Shown one piece after another: positions 1 to 8,017 of a stretch of DNA of 45,732 nucleotides (its first letter is position 1; each line of letters starts with the position of its first letter). Below the pieces are notes generated by a model, which was not told where the DNA came from, did not search any database, and saw only the letters and a program-made list of their open reading frames with translations. Where the stretch lies: assembly GCA_003250475.1 (NCBI GenBank), contig QKGI01000095.1, positions 1-45,732 on the forward strand, written 5' to 3'. This stretch comes from Bacteroidota bacterium. Its GTDB lineage: Bacteria; Bacteroidota; Bacteroidia; Bacteroidales; VadinHA17. Made by a program: the position numbers and the translations under genes.

Positions 1-197
1 GTGAAATGAAGCTTACTGCGGTGCACAACCGGGTGCCTGTCGGTGAATGCGTCAATGTGGCGGTGAATAATAATGCCCTTGCGAATACCCTCGGGATATT
101 TCAGATAACCACGGCCTTTGACATAATCGCCAATGTAATTGCCAATAATGATATTATCCGAGTCGCCTGAGAGGTATATATGTGCCAGGACATTCAT
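1..197 (-). CDS. acpH: Acyl carrier protein phosphodiesterase-like protein (N-terminal part, cut by window edge)
   Basis: The minus strand reads an open frame from an ATG at 195-197 to the window edge, giving 65 residues that begin MNVLAHIYLSGD and contain IGNYIGDYVKG, a YPEGIRKGI stretch and HRHIDAFTDRHP. These match the N-terminus of the AcpH/DUF479 family, which removes the 4'-phosphopantetheine group from holo-acyl carrier protein using a metal-dependent HD-like fold. The family is about 190-200 residues, so roughly two thirds is missing beyond base 1. The gene is divergent from the GTPase-like gene at 446. The family match is clear by eye, but the biochemical activity of Bacteroidota members is inferred from the E. 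coli enzyme. Confidence 0.8.
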   Translation of the reverse strand, partial: MNVLAHIYLSGDSDNIIIGNYIGDYVKGRGYLKYPEGIRKGIIIHRHIDAFTDRHPVVHRSKLHF

Positions 198-213
198 CCG
201 TTATAAATTACTG

Positions 214-244
214 CAAAGATTCTGCCAATAAGTTGAGGTTTAAA
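214..244 (-). promoter_or_regulatory. Candidate promoter for the acpH-like gene
   Basis: On the minus strand AATCTTTG (214-221) matches the Bacteroidota -7 consensus TAnnTTTG at all fixed positions but one. TTTA (241-244) lies 19 bases upstream, one mismatch from the -33 TTTG. The site is 17 bases from the start codon. Confidence 0.4.
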
Positions 245-372
245 ATATTAACCAGTAAATTAATTAACAAAAACCTACTGATTTATTAACTTCCATATTA
301 TCAAAATATTATGAGCCTGGCAAAGAATGATTTAAACTGACTTATATCACTTCCCAATTCAGTTACAAATTA

Positions 373-380
373 TAAATTTG
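373..380 (+). promoter_or_regulatory. Candidate -7 element for the 446 gene
   Basis: TAAATTTG fits the TAnnTTTG core exactly and lies 65 bases before the start codon. No good TTTG is seen 19-21 bases upstream. The rest of the AT-rich intergenic stretch 198-445 holds nothing else I can recognise apart from the divergent acpH-like promoter. Confidence 0.4.
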
Positions 381-445
381 CCGGATACGGCAACTACCTT
401 AAATGAATATTATTCAAAAAAATAAATAAAAAACGAGGAGGTTTT

Positions 446-1786
446 ATGTTAAAAAGGAATGTAATCATTATTGGAGCTGCGGGCAGGGATTTTCACAATT
501 TTAATACCTATTTCCGCGGTAACGAATTGTACAACGTTGTTGCTTTTACTGCAGCTCAGATACCTGATATTGACGGCCGGAAATATCCTTCTGAGCTTGC
601 CGGGAGCCTTTATCCGTCAGGGATACCCATTTTCTCAGAGAGTGATCTGCCCCGGCTTATTAAAGAGATGAAGGTTGATGACTGTGTCTTCTCATATAGT
701 GATGTTACCTATCAGAAAGTGATGTCGATCAGCGCCATCGTCAATGCTGCCGGTGCCAACTTCATACTTCTCGGCTGGCGTGAGACCATGGTTAAAAGCA
801 CCAAGCCTGTTATAGCAGTAGGTGCCATCCGCACAGGTTGTGGCAAGAGCCAGACCTCACGCAGGGTTGTTGAGCTGCTCATGAAGAAGGGGCTGAAGGT
901 TGTGGCAGTACGTCACCCGATGCCTTATGGAAATCTTGTTGAGCAGAAGGTACAGCGCTTTGCTGTGGTGGAGGATCTTGCCAGGCATAAGTGCACCGTG
1001 GAGGAGATGGAAGAGTATGAACCCCACGTCATCCGCGGCAATGTGATCTACGCAGGTGTCGATTACGAGGCAATACTGCGCGCTGCGGAGAATGACCCTG
1101 CAGGATGCGATGTTGTCCTCTGGGACGGAGGTAATAATGACTTTCCCTTCTATAATCCCGACCTGATGATCACTGTAACAGATCCTCACCGTGCAGGGCA
1201 TGAGCTTACCTACTATCCTGGTGAGGTGACACTCCGCCTGGCCGACGTGGTGGTTATAAATAAGATGGACAGCGCTGCACCTCAGGACATACAGACTGTC
1301 CGCGAGAGTATCGAGAAGGTTGCTCCGAAAGCCGTGGTTGTTGACGGAGCATCGCCCATCAGGGTAGATAATCCTTCAGTGATCAAGGGCAAACGCGTAC
1401 TGGTTGTTGAGGATGGTCCGACACTCACCCACGGCGAGATGAAGATAGGCGCCGGTGTTGTTGCTGCTCATAAGTTCGGGGCTTCCGAGCTGGTCGATCC
1501 CAGGCCTTTCACTGTCGGAAAGCTCACAGAGACGTTCGAGAAATATCCTAACATAGGCACCCTGTTGCCTGCAATGGGTTACGGAGCCGAACAGCTGAAG
1601 GATCTTGAGACAACGATAAACAATACTGATTGTGACGCGGTAGTCATCGGCACACCGATCGATCTGAACCGTATCATAAATATCAAGCGGCCTTCAACCA
1701 GGGTATGGTATGATCTCCAGGAGATAGGCAGCCCGAACCTTGAGGAGGTGATTGATGAGTTTGTGAAGAAGCACAAGCTGGCCTGA
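446..1786 (+). CDS. Cyclic 2,3-diphosphoglycerate synthetase-like P-loop GTPase (COG2403 type)
   Basis: This 446-residue protein has a Rossmann-like N-terminus (KRNVIIIGAAGRDFHNFN), a P-loop GAIRTGCGKSQ at about 127-137, a DGGNNDFPFY region near 229 and an NKMD motif that looks like a guanine-specificity box. The layout fits the predicted GTPase family that includes archaeal cyclic 2,3-diphosphoglycerate synthetase, an enzyme that cyclises 2,3-bisphosphoglycerate. Bacterial members have no settled function, so the family name should not be read as proof of that reaction. An unusually good Shine-Dalgarno site, AGGAGG at 436-441, precedes the ATG. The gene stands alone: it has its own promoter candidate and a strong terminator at 1809-1847. 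Confidence 0.75.
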   Translation: MLKRNVIIIGAAGRDFHNFNTYFRGNELYNVVAFTAAQIPDIDGRKYPSELAGSLYPSGIPIFSESDLPRLIKEMKVDDCVFSYSDVTYQKVMSISAIVNAAGANFILLGWRETMVKSTKPVIAVGAIRTGCGKSQTSRRVVELLMKKGLKVVAVRHPMPYGNLVEQKVQRFAVVEDLARHKCTVEEMEEYEPHVIRGNVIYAGVDYEAILRAAENDPAGCDVVLWDGGNNDFPFYNPDLMITVTDPHRAGHELTYYPGEVTLRLADVVVINKMDSAAPQDIQTVRESIEKVAPKAVVVDGASPIRVDNPSVIKGKRVLVVEDGPTLTHGEMKIGAGVVAAHKFGASELVDPRPFTVGKLTETFEKYPNIGTLLPAMGYGAEQLKDLETTINNTDCDAVVIGTPIDLNRIINIKRPSTRVWYDLQEIGSPNLEEVIDEFVKKHKLA

Positions 1787-1808
1787 GGGAAGCTGTAGTA
1801 TAGCTTAC

Positions 1809-1847
1809 AGGGCACGGGGTTGTTATTCCTCCGTGCCCTTTTTATTT
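1809..1847 (+). terminator. Rho-independent terminator after the GTPase-like gene
   Basis: A perfect 9-bp stem AGGGCACGG (1809-1817) / CCGTGCCCT (1831-1839) is followed by a short T run. It lies 22 bases past the stop at 1786. Its 3' arm covers the GTG at 1833 that would open the longest gpsA frame, which argues for a later gpsA start. Confidence 0.85.
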
Positions 1848-1871
1848 CCTGTGTTGCCACATACCTTCACA

Positions 1872-2936
1872 ATGAATATCTTTGGCGAAAAATTTGTACA
1901 GATGCAGGGGACAGGCCATACTGACCTGAAAAATATCGATGCAGCCGGCAACGGGATCACTATTGTTGGATCAGGCAGCTGGGCCACAGCGATGACAATG
2001 GTGCTGACCGCCAATGGTCATCATGTCACCTGGTTTATAGACAGGCCTGAGATATTCAGGCACGTGAGACGCTACGGAAGAAATCCCTTTTACCTTCCCG
2101 CAATTGAGTTCGATCTCACAATGATCAGCCCTTCTGACAGTATCCGTTCTGCAGTAAAAGACTCCGGTGTCATAATAATGGTGACACCTGCAGCCTATCT
2201 GAAAGCTGCCCTGGAGGGATTAGATGCGGATGACATGGCAGGAAAAACAGTCTGTTCCGGGATAAAGGGTATTATCCCCGGCGATAATTGCGTTACAGGC
2301 GAGTATCTCATCAGGAGGTACCACATCCCGGACGAGAGTATAGTCATCATTACCGGGCCAAGCCATGCAGAGGAGGTATCGACAGAGAGGCTGACCTATC
2401 TTACCTTTGCTTCATTAAACAACGAAAGAGCCGGGTCGGTCGCATCCCTCTTCTCCAACAGGTGGATAAGAACTTTGTTATCGGGGGATTTCATCGGAAC
2501 TGAATACGCAGCCGTCATGAAGAATATCTATGCGATTGCTGCCGGCATAACCGCCGGGCTGGGTTACGGAGACAATTTTGTTGCAGTGCTTCTGGCAAAT
2601 GCCGCCGGCGAGATGAGCCGGTTTGTAAATGCTGTATCACCTTCCGGCCGTGACATAACAGAATCACCATACCTCGGCGACCTTCTCGTAACCGGTTATT
2701 CACCGTTCAGCAGAAACAGGGCACTGGGATTTATGATTGGCAAAGGTTATACCGTAAAAAATGCCCTGCTGGAGATGAACCAGGTGGCAGAAGGGTACTC
2801 TGCCTCATATTGCATTCATGAGGTTAATGATAAACTCAGGGTGGATATCCCGATAGCGGAAGCAGTCTACAGGATCCTTTACACCGATGCGAATCCTGCT
2901 CAGGAGATAAAAAGTATGTCAAAAAAACTCAGATAG
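1872..2936 (+). CDS. gpsA: NAD(P)-dependent glycerol-3-phosphate dehydrogenase
   Basis: GpsA reduces dihydroxyacetone phosphate to sn-glycerol 3-phosphate, the backbone for phospholipids, in the cytoplasm. The 354-residue product has the dinucleotide-binding GSGSWATA at about 33-40, a TGPSHAEEV segment and a central MKNIYAIAAGITAGLGYGDN block carrying the family's catalytic lysine. The frame opens at a GTG at 1833, but that lies in the preceding terminator. I use the ATG at 1872; an ATG at 1902 is also possible because about 25 residues precede the nucleotide-binding strand. pgi begins 3 bases after the stop, so the two are probably co-transcribed. No clean promoter is visible in the short gap after the terminator. 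Confidence 0.93.
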   Translation: MNIFGEKFVQMQGTGHTDLKNIDAAGNGITIVGSGSWATAMTMVLTANGHHVTWFIDRPEIFRHVRRYGRNPFYLPAIEFDLTMISPSDSIRSAVKDSGVIIMVTPAAYLKAALEGLDADDMAGKTVCSGIKGIIPGDNCVTGEYLIRRYHIPDESIVIITGPSHAEEVSTERLTYLTFASLNNERAGSVASLFSNRWIRTLLSGDFIGTEYAAVMKNIYAIAAGITAGLGYGDNFVAVLLANAAGEMSRFVNAVSPSGRDITESPYLGDLLVTGYSPFSRNRALGFMIGKGYTVKNALLEMNQVAEGYSASYCIHEVNDKLRVDIPIAEAVYRILYTDANPAQEIKSMSKKLR

Positions 2937-2939
2937 AAA

Positions 2940-4280
2940 ATGAAAAGTGACATCTCAGTCAAAACAAACGGTATCAGTTCATTTATAAGGACTGAAGATA
3001 TTGCCCTCTATACTGAGAGGGCAAAAACCAGTCTTATCACCCTGAGGGAGGGTAAGGGGTTAGGAAACCAGTTCACCGGTTGGCTTCGCCTGCCTGACAG
3101 GACCGTCGAGGAGACAGAAGGAATAAAACGGTGTGCAGCACGCCTCCGTTCTCAGGCTCCCGTGACTGTTGTTGTCGGCATAGGAGGATCATACCTCGGT
3201 GCCAAGGCATTAACGGAGGCATTGTCTGATCCCTTCTCGGAACATGAGCATACACTCCTGTTTGCAGGGCATACGCTCAGTGAGGACTATCATGCCTCCC
3301 TGCTCAGGTACCTGGATCACACCTCATATAATATCCTGGTTATTTCGAAGAGCGGTACCACCACCGAACCTGCCATAGCCTTCCGGATACTGCGTGATCA
3401 CATGAGAAAAACTGCCGGGGCGGAGGTCATGAAATCACGTATTGTCGCCATTACCGACGCACAGCGGGGGGCGCTTCACAAACTGGCAGTTGAAGAAGGG
3501 TACGAGACTTTTGTTATCCCTGACGATGTTGGCGGACGATACTCGGTACTCACACCGGTAGGGCTTCTGCCCCTGGCACTGGCAGGATACGATGCCGACG
3601 CCTTTGTGCGCGGCATGAGGGATATGGCACTCTCGGTACGGGAAGGTGATGACACCGCTACGAACATTGCGATAGCATATGCTGCTGCAAGGAACACCCT
3701 TTATCATAAAGGTTATACAACCGAGATACTCATCAGCTATGAGCCTTCACTCGTTTACCTGGCTGAGTGGTGGAAACAACTCTATGGTGAGAGCGAGGGG
3801 AAGGAGAGCAAGGGTATTTTCCCCTCTTCCGTTACATTTACCACCGACCTTCACTCCATGGGCCAGTACATTCAACAGGGTGAGCGGAAACTGTTCGAGA
3901 CGGTGATACATGTGGAGGAGTCCCGTCACAGCCTGGTGGTACCGGGGGCCGCGGATGATTCGGATGGCATAGGCTTCATCGCTGGCAGAAGCCTGACCGA
4001 TGTCAATCACAAGGCCGAAGCAGGCACACGGATAGCACACATCGACGGTGGCGTGCCAGTGATTAAGATCAGCATGAAACGTATTGATGAGTACAACCTC
4101 GGTCAGTTGATGTACTTCTTTGAGCTGGCATGCGCCGTGAGCGGTTATATACTCGAGATCAATCCCTTTGACCAGCCAGGTGTTGAATCCTATAAAAGGA
4201 ATATGTTCGCACTCCTGGGCAAGAAGGGTTTTGAAGCTGAACGTGAGAGACTCGAGAAGGAGCTGAAAGAAAAAAGCTGA
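2940..4280 (+). CDS. pgi: Glucose-6-phosphate isomerase
   Basis: Pgi interconverts glucose 6-phosphate and fructose 6-phosphate in glycolysis and gluconeogenesis. The 446-residue protein is the short form of the family, about 100 residues less than the E. coli enzyme. Visible landmarks are GIGGSYLGAKA (80-90), the sugar-phosphate-binding SKSGTTTEP (136-144), YGESEGK (282-288) with the likely catalytic Glu284, DLHSMGQ (303-309) and the C-terminal signature NPFDQPGVESYK (408-419) with the conserved lysine. It lies 3 bases after gpsA and is convergent with lysS. Nothing resembling a strong terminator is seen in 4281-4391. Confidence 0.96.
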   Translation: MKSDISVKTNGISSFIRTEDIALYTERAKTSLITLREGKGLGNQFTGWLRLPDRTVEETEGIKRCAARLRSQAPVTVVVGIGGSYLGAKALTEALSDPFSEHEHTLLFAGHTLSEDYHASLLRYLDHTSYNILVISKSGTTTEPAIAFRILRDHMRKTAGAEVMKSRIVAITDAQRGALHKLAVEEGYETFVIPDDVGGRYSVLTPVGLLPLALAGYDADAFVRGMRDMALSVREGDDTATNIAIAYAAARNTLYHKGYTTEILISYEPSLVYLAEWWKQLYGESEGKESKGIFPSSVTFTTDLHSMGQYIQQGERKLFETVIHVEESRHSLVVPGAADDSDGIGFIAGRSLTDVNHKAEAGTRIAHIDGGVPVIKISMKRIDEYNLGQLMYFFELACAVSGYILEINPFDQPGVESYKRNMFALLGKKGFEAERERLEKELKEKS

Positions 4281-4391
4281 CAATTGGTAAATGACCGGCA
4301 GGTGGCCCTATGACGGCTTGAAGAGGTCGTCGGCATCAGCGCCGGAGAACCCTCCGCAGGATGTGCCAGGCGTGGTGAACTGTGCCGCTAC

Positions 4392-5915
4392 TCAGGTATT
4401 CTTCTGACCCTCCGGTCTCATCTGCGGAAAGAAGAGGACATCCTGTATCGAAGGCTGGTTTGTCATGAACATTGTCAGCCTGTCCATACCGATACCCATC
4501 CCGGAGGTGGGTGGCATACCATACTCAAGGGCCCTGACGAAGTCCATGTCAATGAACATAGCCTCATCATCACCTTTTTCTGAAAGCCTCATCTGCTCCT
4601 GGAAACGTTCCAGCTGGTCTATGGGGTCATTCAGCTCCGAATAGGCATTGGCCAGCTCTTTCCCGTTCACTATCAGCTCAAAGCGTTCAGTCAGACCTGC
4701 CTTATGCCTGTGTTTTTTTGTCAGCGGCGAGGTCTCCTGCGGATAATCGATAATAAATGTCGGCTGAACAAAGTGATGTTCACACTTCTCACCGAAGATA
4801 AGGTCAATAAGCTTTCCTTTTCCCATTGAAGGAGAATGACCTATCCCGGCGGCATCGCACTCTTTCCTGAGATCGTCCTCACTCATCTCAGTAATATCGA
4901 TACCGGCATATTCCTTTATGGCATCTGTCATGGAGATGCGTCTGTAAGGAGGCTTGTAATCAATGATATGGTCACCTAATGCCACTCTCGTGGTACCATG
5001 AAGATCTGTGGCCACTTTTTCGAGTATCTGTTCGGTGAAGCTCATCATCCAGTTATAGTCCTTGTAGGCTACATAGATCTCCATCACAGTAAACTCCGGG
5101 TTATGTGTCCGGTCCATCCCCTCATTGCGGAAGTCCTTCGAAAATTCATAGACACCGTCATACCCTCCGACGATAAGCTTCTTAAGGTATAATTCATCAG
5201 CTATCCTCAGGTAAAGAGGTATATCAAGAGCATTATGATGGGTGATGAAGGGCCTAGCGGCTGCTCCCCCGGGAATGGCCTGCAGTATAGGCGTCTCAAC
5301 CTCCAGGTAACCGTTGGAGTCAAACAGCTCACGCATCGATCTCATTATCTGTGTGCGTTTACGGAAGAGCTCCCTGACCTCCGGGTTGATGATGAGATCG
5401 ACATAACGCTGACGGTATCTCATCTCAGGGTCAGTGACAGCATCATACAACACGCCGTCCTTCTCCTTGACCACCGGCAGCGGACGGAGCGACTTGCTAA
5501 GCAGGGTCAGTTCCTTCACATGGATGGTTATCTCACCCATCTGCGTCCTGAAGGCAAATCCCCTGATACCAATAATATCACCTATATCGAGCAGTTTCTT
5601 AAAAAGGGTATTGTAGAGGGTCTTGTCCTCTCCCGGGCACAGGTCGTCGCGTCTTACATATATCTGTATCCGCCCTGACGAATCCATCAACTCTGCAAAC
5701 GAGGCGTTACCCATTATGCGGCGGCTCATAATACGGCCTGCCAGACATACATCCGGGAAGTTATCCTCTCCGTCCCTGAAGTCAGTCAGTATCTTTGTGG
5801 CGGAGATATTGACGGGATACATCGCTGCAGGGTATGGATCGATACCCAGTTTACGTATCTCTTCAAGCGACTGTCTGCGAACCTGTTCCTGTTCGCTGAT
5901 GTGAAGTGTGGTCAT
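4392..5915 (-). CDS. lysS: Lysyl-tRNA synthetase (class II)
   Basis: This enzyme charges tRNA-Lys. The 507-residue product carries an N-terminal OB-fold anticodon-binding region (about 55-140) and a class II catalytic core with motif 2 FRNEGMDRTHNPEF (261-274) and motif 3 GMGIGMDRLTMF (471-482). ELANAYSELNDP (419-430) is typical of LysS. Length is normal for the family. The ATG at 5913-5915 gives the expected short N-terminal helix. The gene is monocistronic: it has a good promoter candidate immediately upstream (5931-5961) and converges on pgi. Confidence 0.97.
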   Translation of the reverse strand: MTTLHISEQEQVRRQSLEEIRKLGIDPYPAAMYPVNISATKILTDFRDGEDNFPDVCLAGRIMSRRIMGNASFAELMDSSGRIQIYVRRDDLCPGEDKTLYNTLFKKLLDIGDIIGIRGFAFRTQMGEITIHVKELTLLSKSLRPLPVVKEKDGVLYDAVTDPEMRYRQRYVDLIINPEVRELFRKRTQIMRSMRELFDSNGYLEVETPILQAIPGGAAARPFITHHNALDIPLYLRIADELYLKKLIVGGYDGVYEFSKDFRNEGMDRTHNPEFTVMEIYVAYKDYNWMMSFTEQILEKVATDLHGTTRVALGDHIIDYKPPYRRISMTDAIKEYAGIDITEMSEDDLRKECDAAGIGHSPSMGKGKLIDLIFGEKCEHHFVQPTFIIDYPQETSPLTKKHRHKAGLTERFELIVNGKELANAYSELNDPIDQLERFQEQMRLSEKGDDEAMFIDMDFVRALEYGMPPTSGMGIGMDRLTMFMTNQPSIQDVLFFPQMRPEGQKNT

Positions 5916-5930
5916 GATTTAAAATTTGTG

Positions 5931-5961
5931 CAAAGGTAATATTTGGCTGCGAGTAATCAAT
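5931..5961 (-). promoter_or_regulatory. Promoter for lysS
   Basis: On the minus strand TACCTTTG (5931-5938) matches the -7 consensus TAnnTTTG exactly. ATTG (5958-5961) sits 19 bases upstream, one mismatch from the -33 TTTG. The 5' leader would be very short, about 10 bases. Confidence 0.65.
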
Positions 5962-5978
5962 AGGTCTGAAGGTCTGTC

Positions 5979-6024
5979 GCCCCGCAGGCGGGGCTCCGTC
6001 TTGCGGTCTTGCGGTCTTGCGGTC
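5979..6024. repeat. GC-rich hairpin followed by three tandem 8-mers
   Basis: An inverted repeat GCCCC...GGGGC (5979-5994) is followed by three exact tandem copies of TTGCGGTC (6001-6008, 6009-6016, 6017-6024). The repeats fall in the gap between lysS and the D-amino-acid transaminase. The downstream bases to about 6075 are GC-rich and repeat-like (ACCGGAGCGTAGCGGAGACC) without a reading frame I can support. Confidence 0.75.
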
Positions 6025-6086
6025 ATACCGGAGCGTAGCGGAGACCCGTGACCGAGAGGCCGGGACAGTCTTACGGATTTAATGCT

Positions 6087-6944
6087 CTACCTGATGGGAT
6101 TTGCAGCTTCAATTTTATCTCTGAAAAGCCTCTGGATGTTCTTTGTTACCGGTCCAGGTGTGCCGCTGCCTATAACCTGGTCGCCTATTTTCAGCACAGG
6201 CACAATCTCACCGGTAGTGTTCGCAAAGAAGGCTTCATGCATATATGAGAGCATGTCGGCAGGGACAGCCTCTTCGATAACACTGATACCGTTTTCCCTG
6301 GCAGCGGAAAGAATATTACTGCGTGTGATGCCGGAAAGGATATAATTTGACTCAGGATGGGTATGGATAGCATCATTCTTTACAAAGAAGATATTTGAAT
6401 GAGCTCCTTCGGTAACCAGTCCTTCACGTACAAAGCACACTTCGGCACAGCCCCTGTCGTGTGCCTCCTGGTAAGGCATCACGTTGGCAAGCAATGCCGT
6501 CGACTTGATATCGCACCTGTTCCACCTGGGATCGGGTGTCAGCCACATGTTCACACCGCGTTCACAGGCCAGGGTGTTGATGCTGTGACGGCGTGCATAG
6601 CCATAAACCGTAGGTTTTACCGGGGGATCAGGGAAAGCATGGTTGCGGGGGGCAACGCCGCGCGTAACCTGGAAATAGACAATGGCGCATTCGGAGCCAA
6701 GATCATTCCTGTGTATCAGATCCAGCGATATCTGTTCGAATTTATCTGCATCATCCCATTCAATACGAGTCTCTTTGAGACTGCGCCTGAACCGGTCGGC
6801 ATGGCCCGGCAGATCGAAGAAGTAGCCTCCATACCATCTTGTTACCTCGTAAATACTGTCACCAAAGAGAAAACCTCTGTCGTCCGGACTAATAAATGCA
6901 TCATCTTTTGAAAGGTACTGTCCGTTCAGGTAAACTGTTTCCAT
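6087..6944 (-). CDS. dat: D-amino-acid transaminase (class IV aminotransferase)
   Basis: This 285-residue PLP enzyme belongs to the fold-type IV aminotransferases and resembles bacillary D-amino-acid transaminase, which interconverts D-alanine and D-glutamate with their keto acids for peptidoglycan. Diagnostic stretches are FQVTRGVAPRNHAFP (91-105), WNRCDIKSTALLANV (141-155) with the Schiff-base Lys147, GLVTEGAHSN (175-184) with Glu179 (equivalent to Glu177 of the Bacillus enzyme) and HPESNYILSGITRSNIL near 200. The GVAPRNHAFP block favours D-amino-acid specificity over branched-chain IlvE. It stands alone between lysS and the aldolase; no clean -7 box was found upstream. Branched-chain or 4-amino-4-deoxychorismate activity is less likely. 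Confidence 0.85.
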   Translation of the reverse strand: METVYLNGQYLSKDDAFISPDDRGFLFGDSIYEVTRWYGGYFFDLPGHADRFRRSLKETRIEWDDADKFEQISLDLIHRNDLGSECAIVYFQVTRGVAPRNHAFPDPPVKPTVYGYARRHSINTLACERGVNMWLTPDPRWNRCDIKSTALLANVMPYQEAHDRGCAEVCFVREGLVTEGAHSNIFFVKNDAIHTHPESNYILSGITRSNILSAARENGISVIEEAVPADMLSYMHEAFFANTTGEIVPVLKIGDQVIGSGTPGPVTKNIQRLFRDKIEAANPIR

Positions 6945-7088
6945 GTATTCAATATGTTAAATTTGACTGATAAAATATTGCGGCCCGCCCTGTAAGGCAG
7001 GGTTAAGCCTGTGTGTTTTATTTTATTGTTTATGTGTTCAGCTCCGGAGAGTTTTACTGCCATGCCGTCTCTTATAAACATTTGTGTT

Positions 7089-7889
7089 TCAGAATTTAAG
7101 TTTTGTTAACCCGTCAAGCTGGCTGACGGAGAGTCCTTCAGGGTCATATCCTGCCGAGCGGCATAAAAACCAGATTGAGGCTGACTTGGCCAGCAGGTCA
7201 ATCATGTCGAATGTCTCCTCCGGCTCCGGGCCTGTCGCGAACACACCATGCTTCTCCCACAGGGCCACAGCATGATTCTCCAGGGCCTTCACCGTAGCCT
7301 CGCCTATTGCTATCGTGCCGGGCAGACTGTAAGGGACGAAACCAACCCCGGCAGGAATAAATACACTGGTCTCAGGATGCATACCCAGAAGGGTTCTGTT
7401 AAGCTTCTCCTCATCGCATAAGTCCTTTATCTGTGTAAGGGCAATAAGCTCGGTAACGTGTGTATGCATCACCACGGAATGATCAGGTCTTTTTGCCGCC
7501 AGCATCTCGTGGATACACAGGTGCGTGGCCAGCTCGCTTGTCGGCCTGAGCCGGGTCATTTCAGCGCGCGGGAGAATATGATATCCATCCCCCTCGTCGT
7601 TTATTCTTATCAGAAGGATGTTTTCACGGGGCAGGTCAGCCACGTCACGCATCCTTGTATTTGTTCCCGTGACCAGTAAGAGTGACCCTGCAAGTGTTGA
7701 AAATCTCTTTGGCAGCGCCAGGGCTGGTGTCTTGCTCTGATCATGGGATGACAGCTGTTTCCCTTTATCCAGGCGGACAGAGATATTTCCGGCATTTCTT
7801 TCAGCCCAGCCTCTTTGCCAGAGCCATCCGGCAACAGAGGCTACAGCTCCGGTTTTTTCTTCCAACAGTGATAGCAGCTCTTGTCTCAT
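7089..7889 (-). CDS. rhaD: Class II aldolase, rhamnulose-1-phosphate aldolase (RhaD) type
   Basis: RhaD splits L-rhamnulose 1-phosphate into dihydroxyacetone phosphate and L-lactaldehyde using zinc. The 266-residue product aligns by eye along the whole E. coli enzyme: GWAERNAGNISVRL (27-40), RPTSEL with Glu119, the zinc pair in MHTHVTELIALT (His142, His144), GVGFVPYSLPGT (181-192) and EKHGVFATGPEPEETFDMID with His214. These correspond to E. coli Glu117, His141, His143 and His212. No rhamnose isomerase, kinase or transporter gene is nearby, so the substrate could be another deoxyketose 1-phosphate. A -7 box lies at 7915-7922. Confidence 0.82.
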   Translation of the reverse strand: MRQELLSLLEEKTGAVASVAGWLWQRGWAERNAGNISVRLDKGKQLSSHDQSKTPALALPKRFSTLAGSLLLVTGTNTRMRDVADLPRENILLIRINDEGDGYHILPRAEMTRLRPTSELATHLCIHEMLAAKRPDHSVVMHTHVTELIALTQIKDLCDEEKLNRTLLGMHPETSVFIPAGVGFVPYSLPGTIAIGEATVKALENHAVALWEKHGVFATGPEPEETFDMIDLLAKSASIWFLCRSAGYDPEGLSVSQLDGLTKLKF

Positions 7890-7914
7890 TACCGCATCAG
7901 CAGATAATATCCCT

Positions 7915-7922
7915 CAAAGATA
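7915..7922 (-). promoter_or_regulatory. Candidate -7 element for the rhaD-like gene
   Basis: TATCTTTG on the minus strand matches TAnnTTTG exactly, 25 bases before the start codon. No TTTG-like -33 element is seen at 19-21 bases spacing. Confidence 0.45.
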
Positions 7923-7977
7923 CACTTTCATCGTTTCGGAAAAGTAAAATTCACCCTGCGCTTTGTCTTTTATTATT

Positions 7978-7985
7978 TACCTTTG
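7978..7985 (+). promoter_or_regulatory. Candidate -7 element for lipAB
   Basis: TACCTTTG matches TAnnTTTG exactly, 32 bases before the ATG at 8018. A TTTG at 7962-7965 is too close to serve as a normal -33 element. Confidence 0.45.
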
Positions 7986-8017
7986 CATATTATCTCATTT
8001 CAGAGTGAAAAAAGGGT

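Noticed and set aside
1833-1871. Longer gpsA start at GTG 1833
   Set aside because: It lies in the 3' arm of the terminator at 1809-1847 and adds residues with no GpsA counterpart.
6980-7003. CCCTG/CAGGG inverted repeat near the dat promoter region
   Set aside because: Only 5 bp with no T run; too weak for a terminator or operator call.
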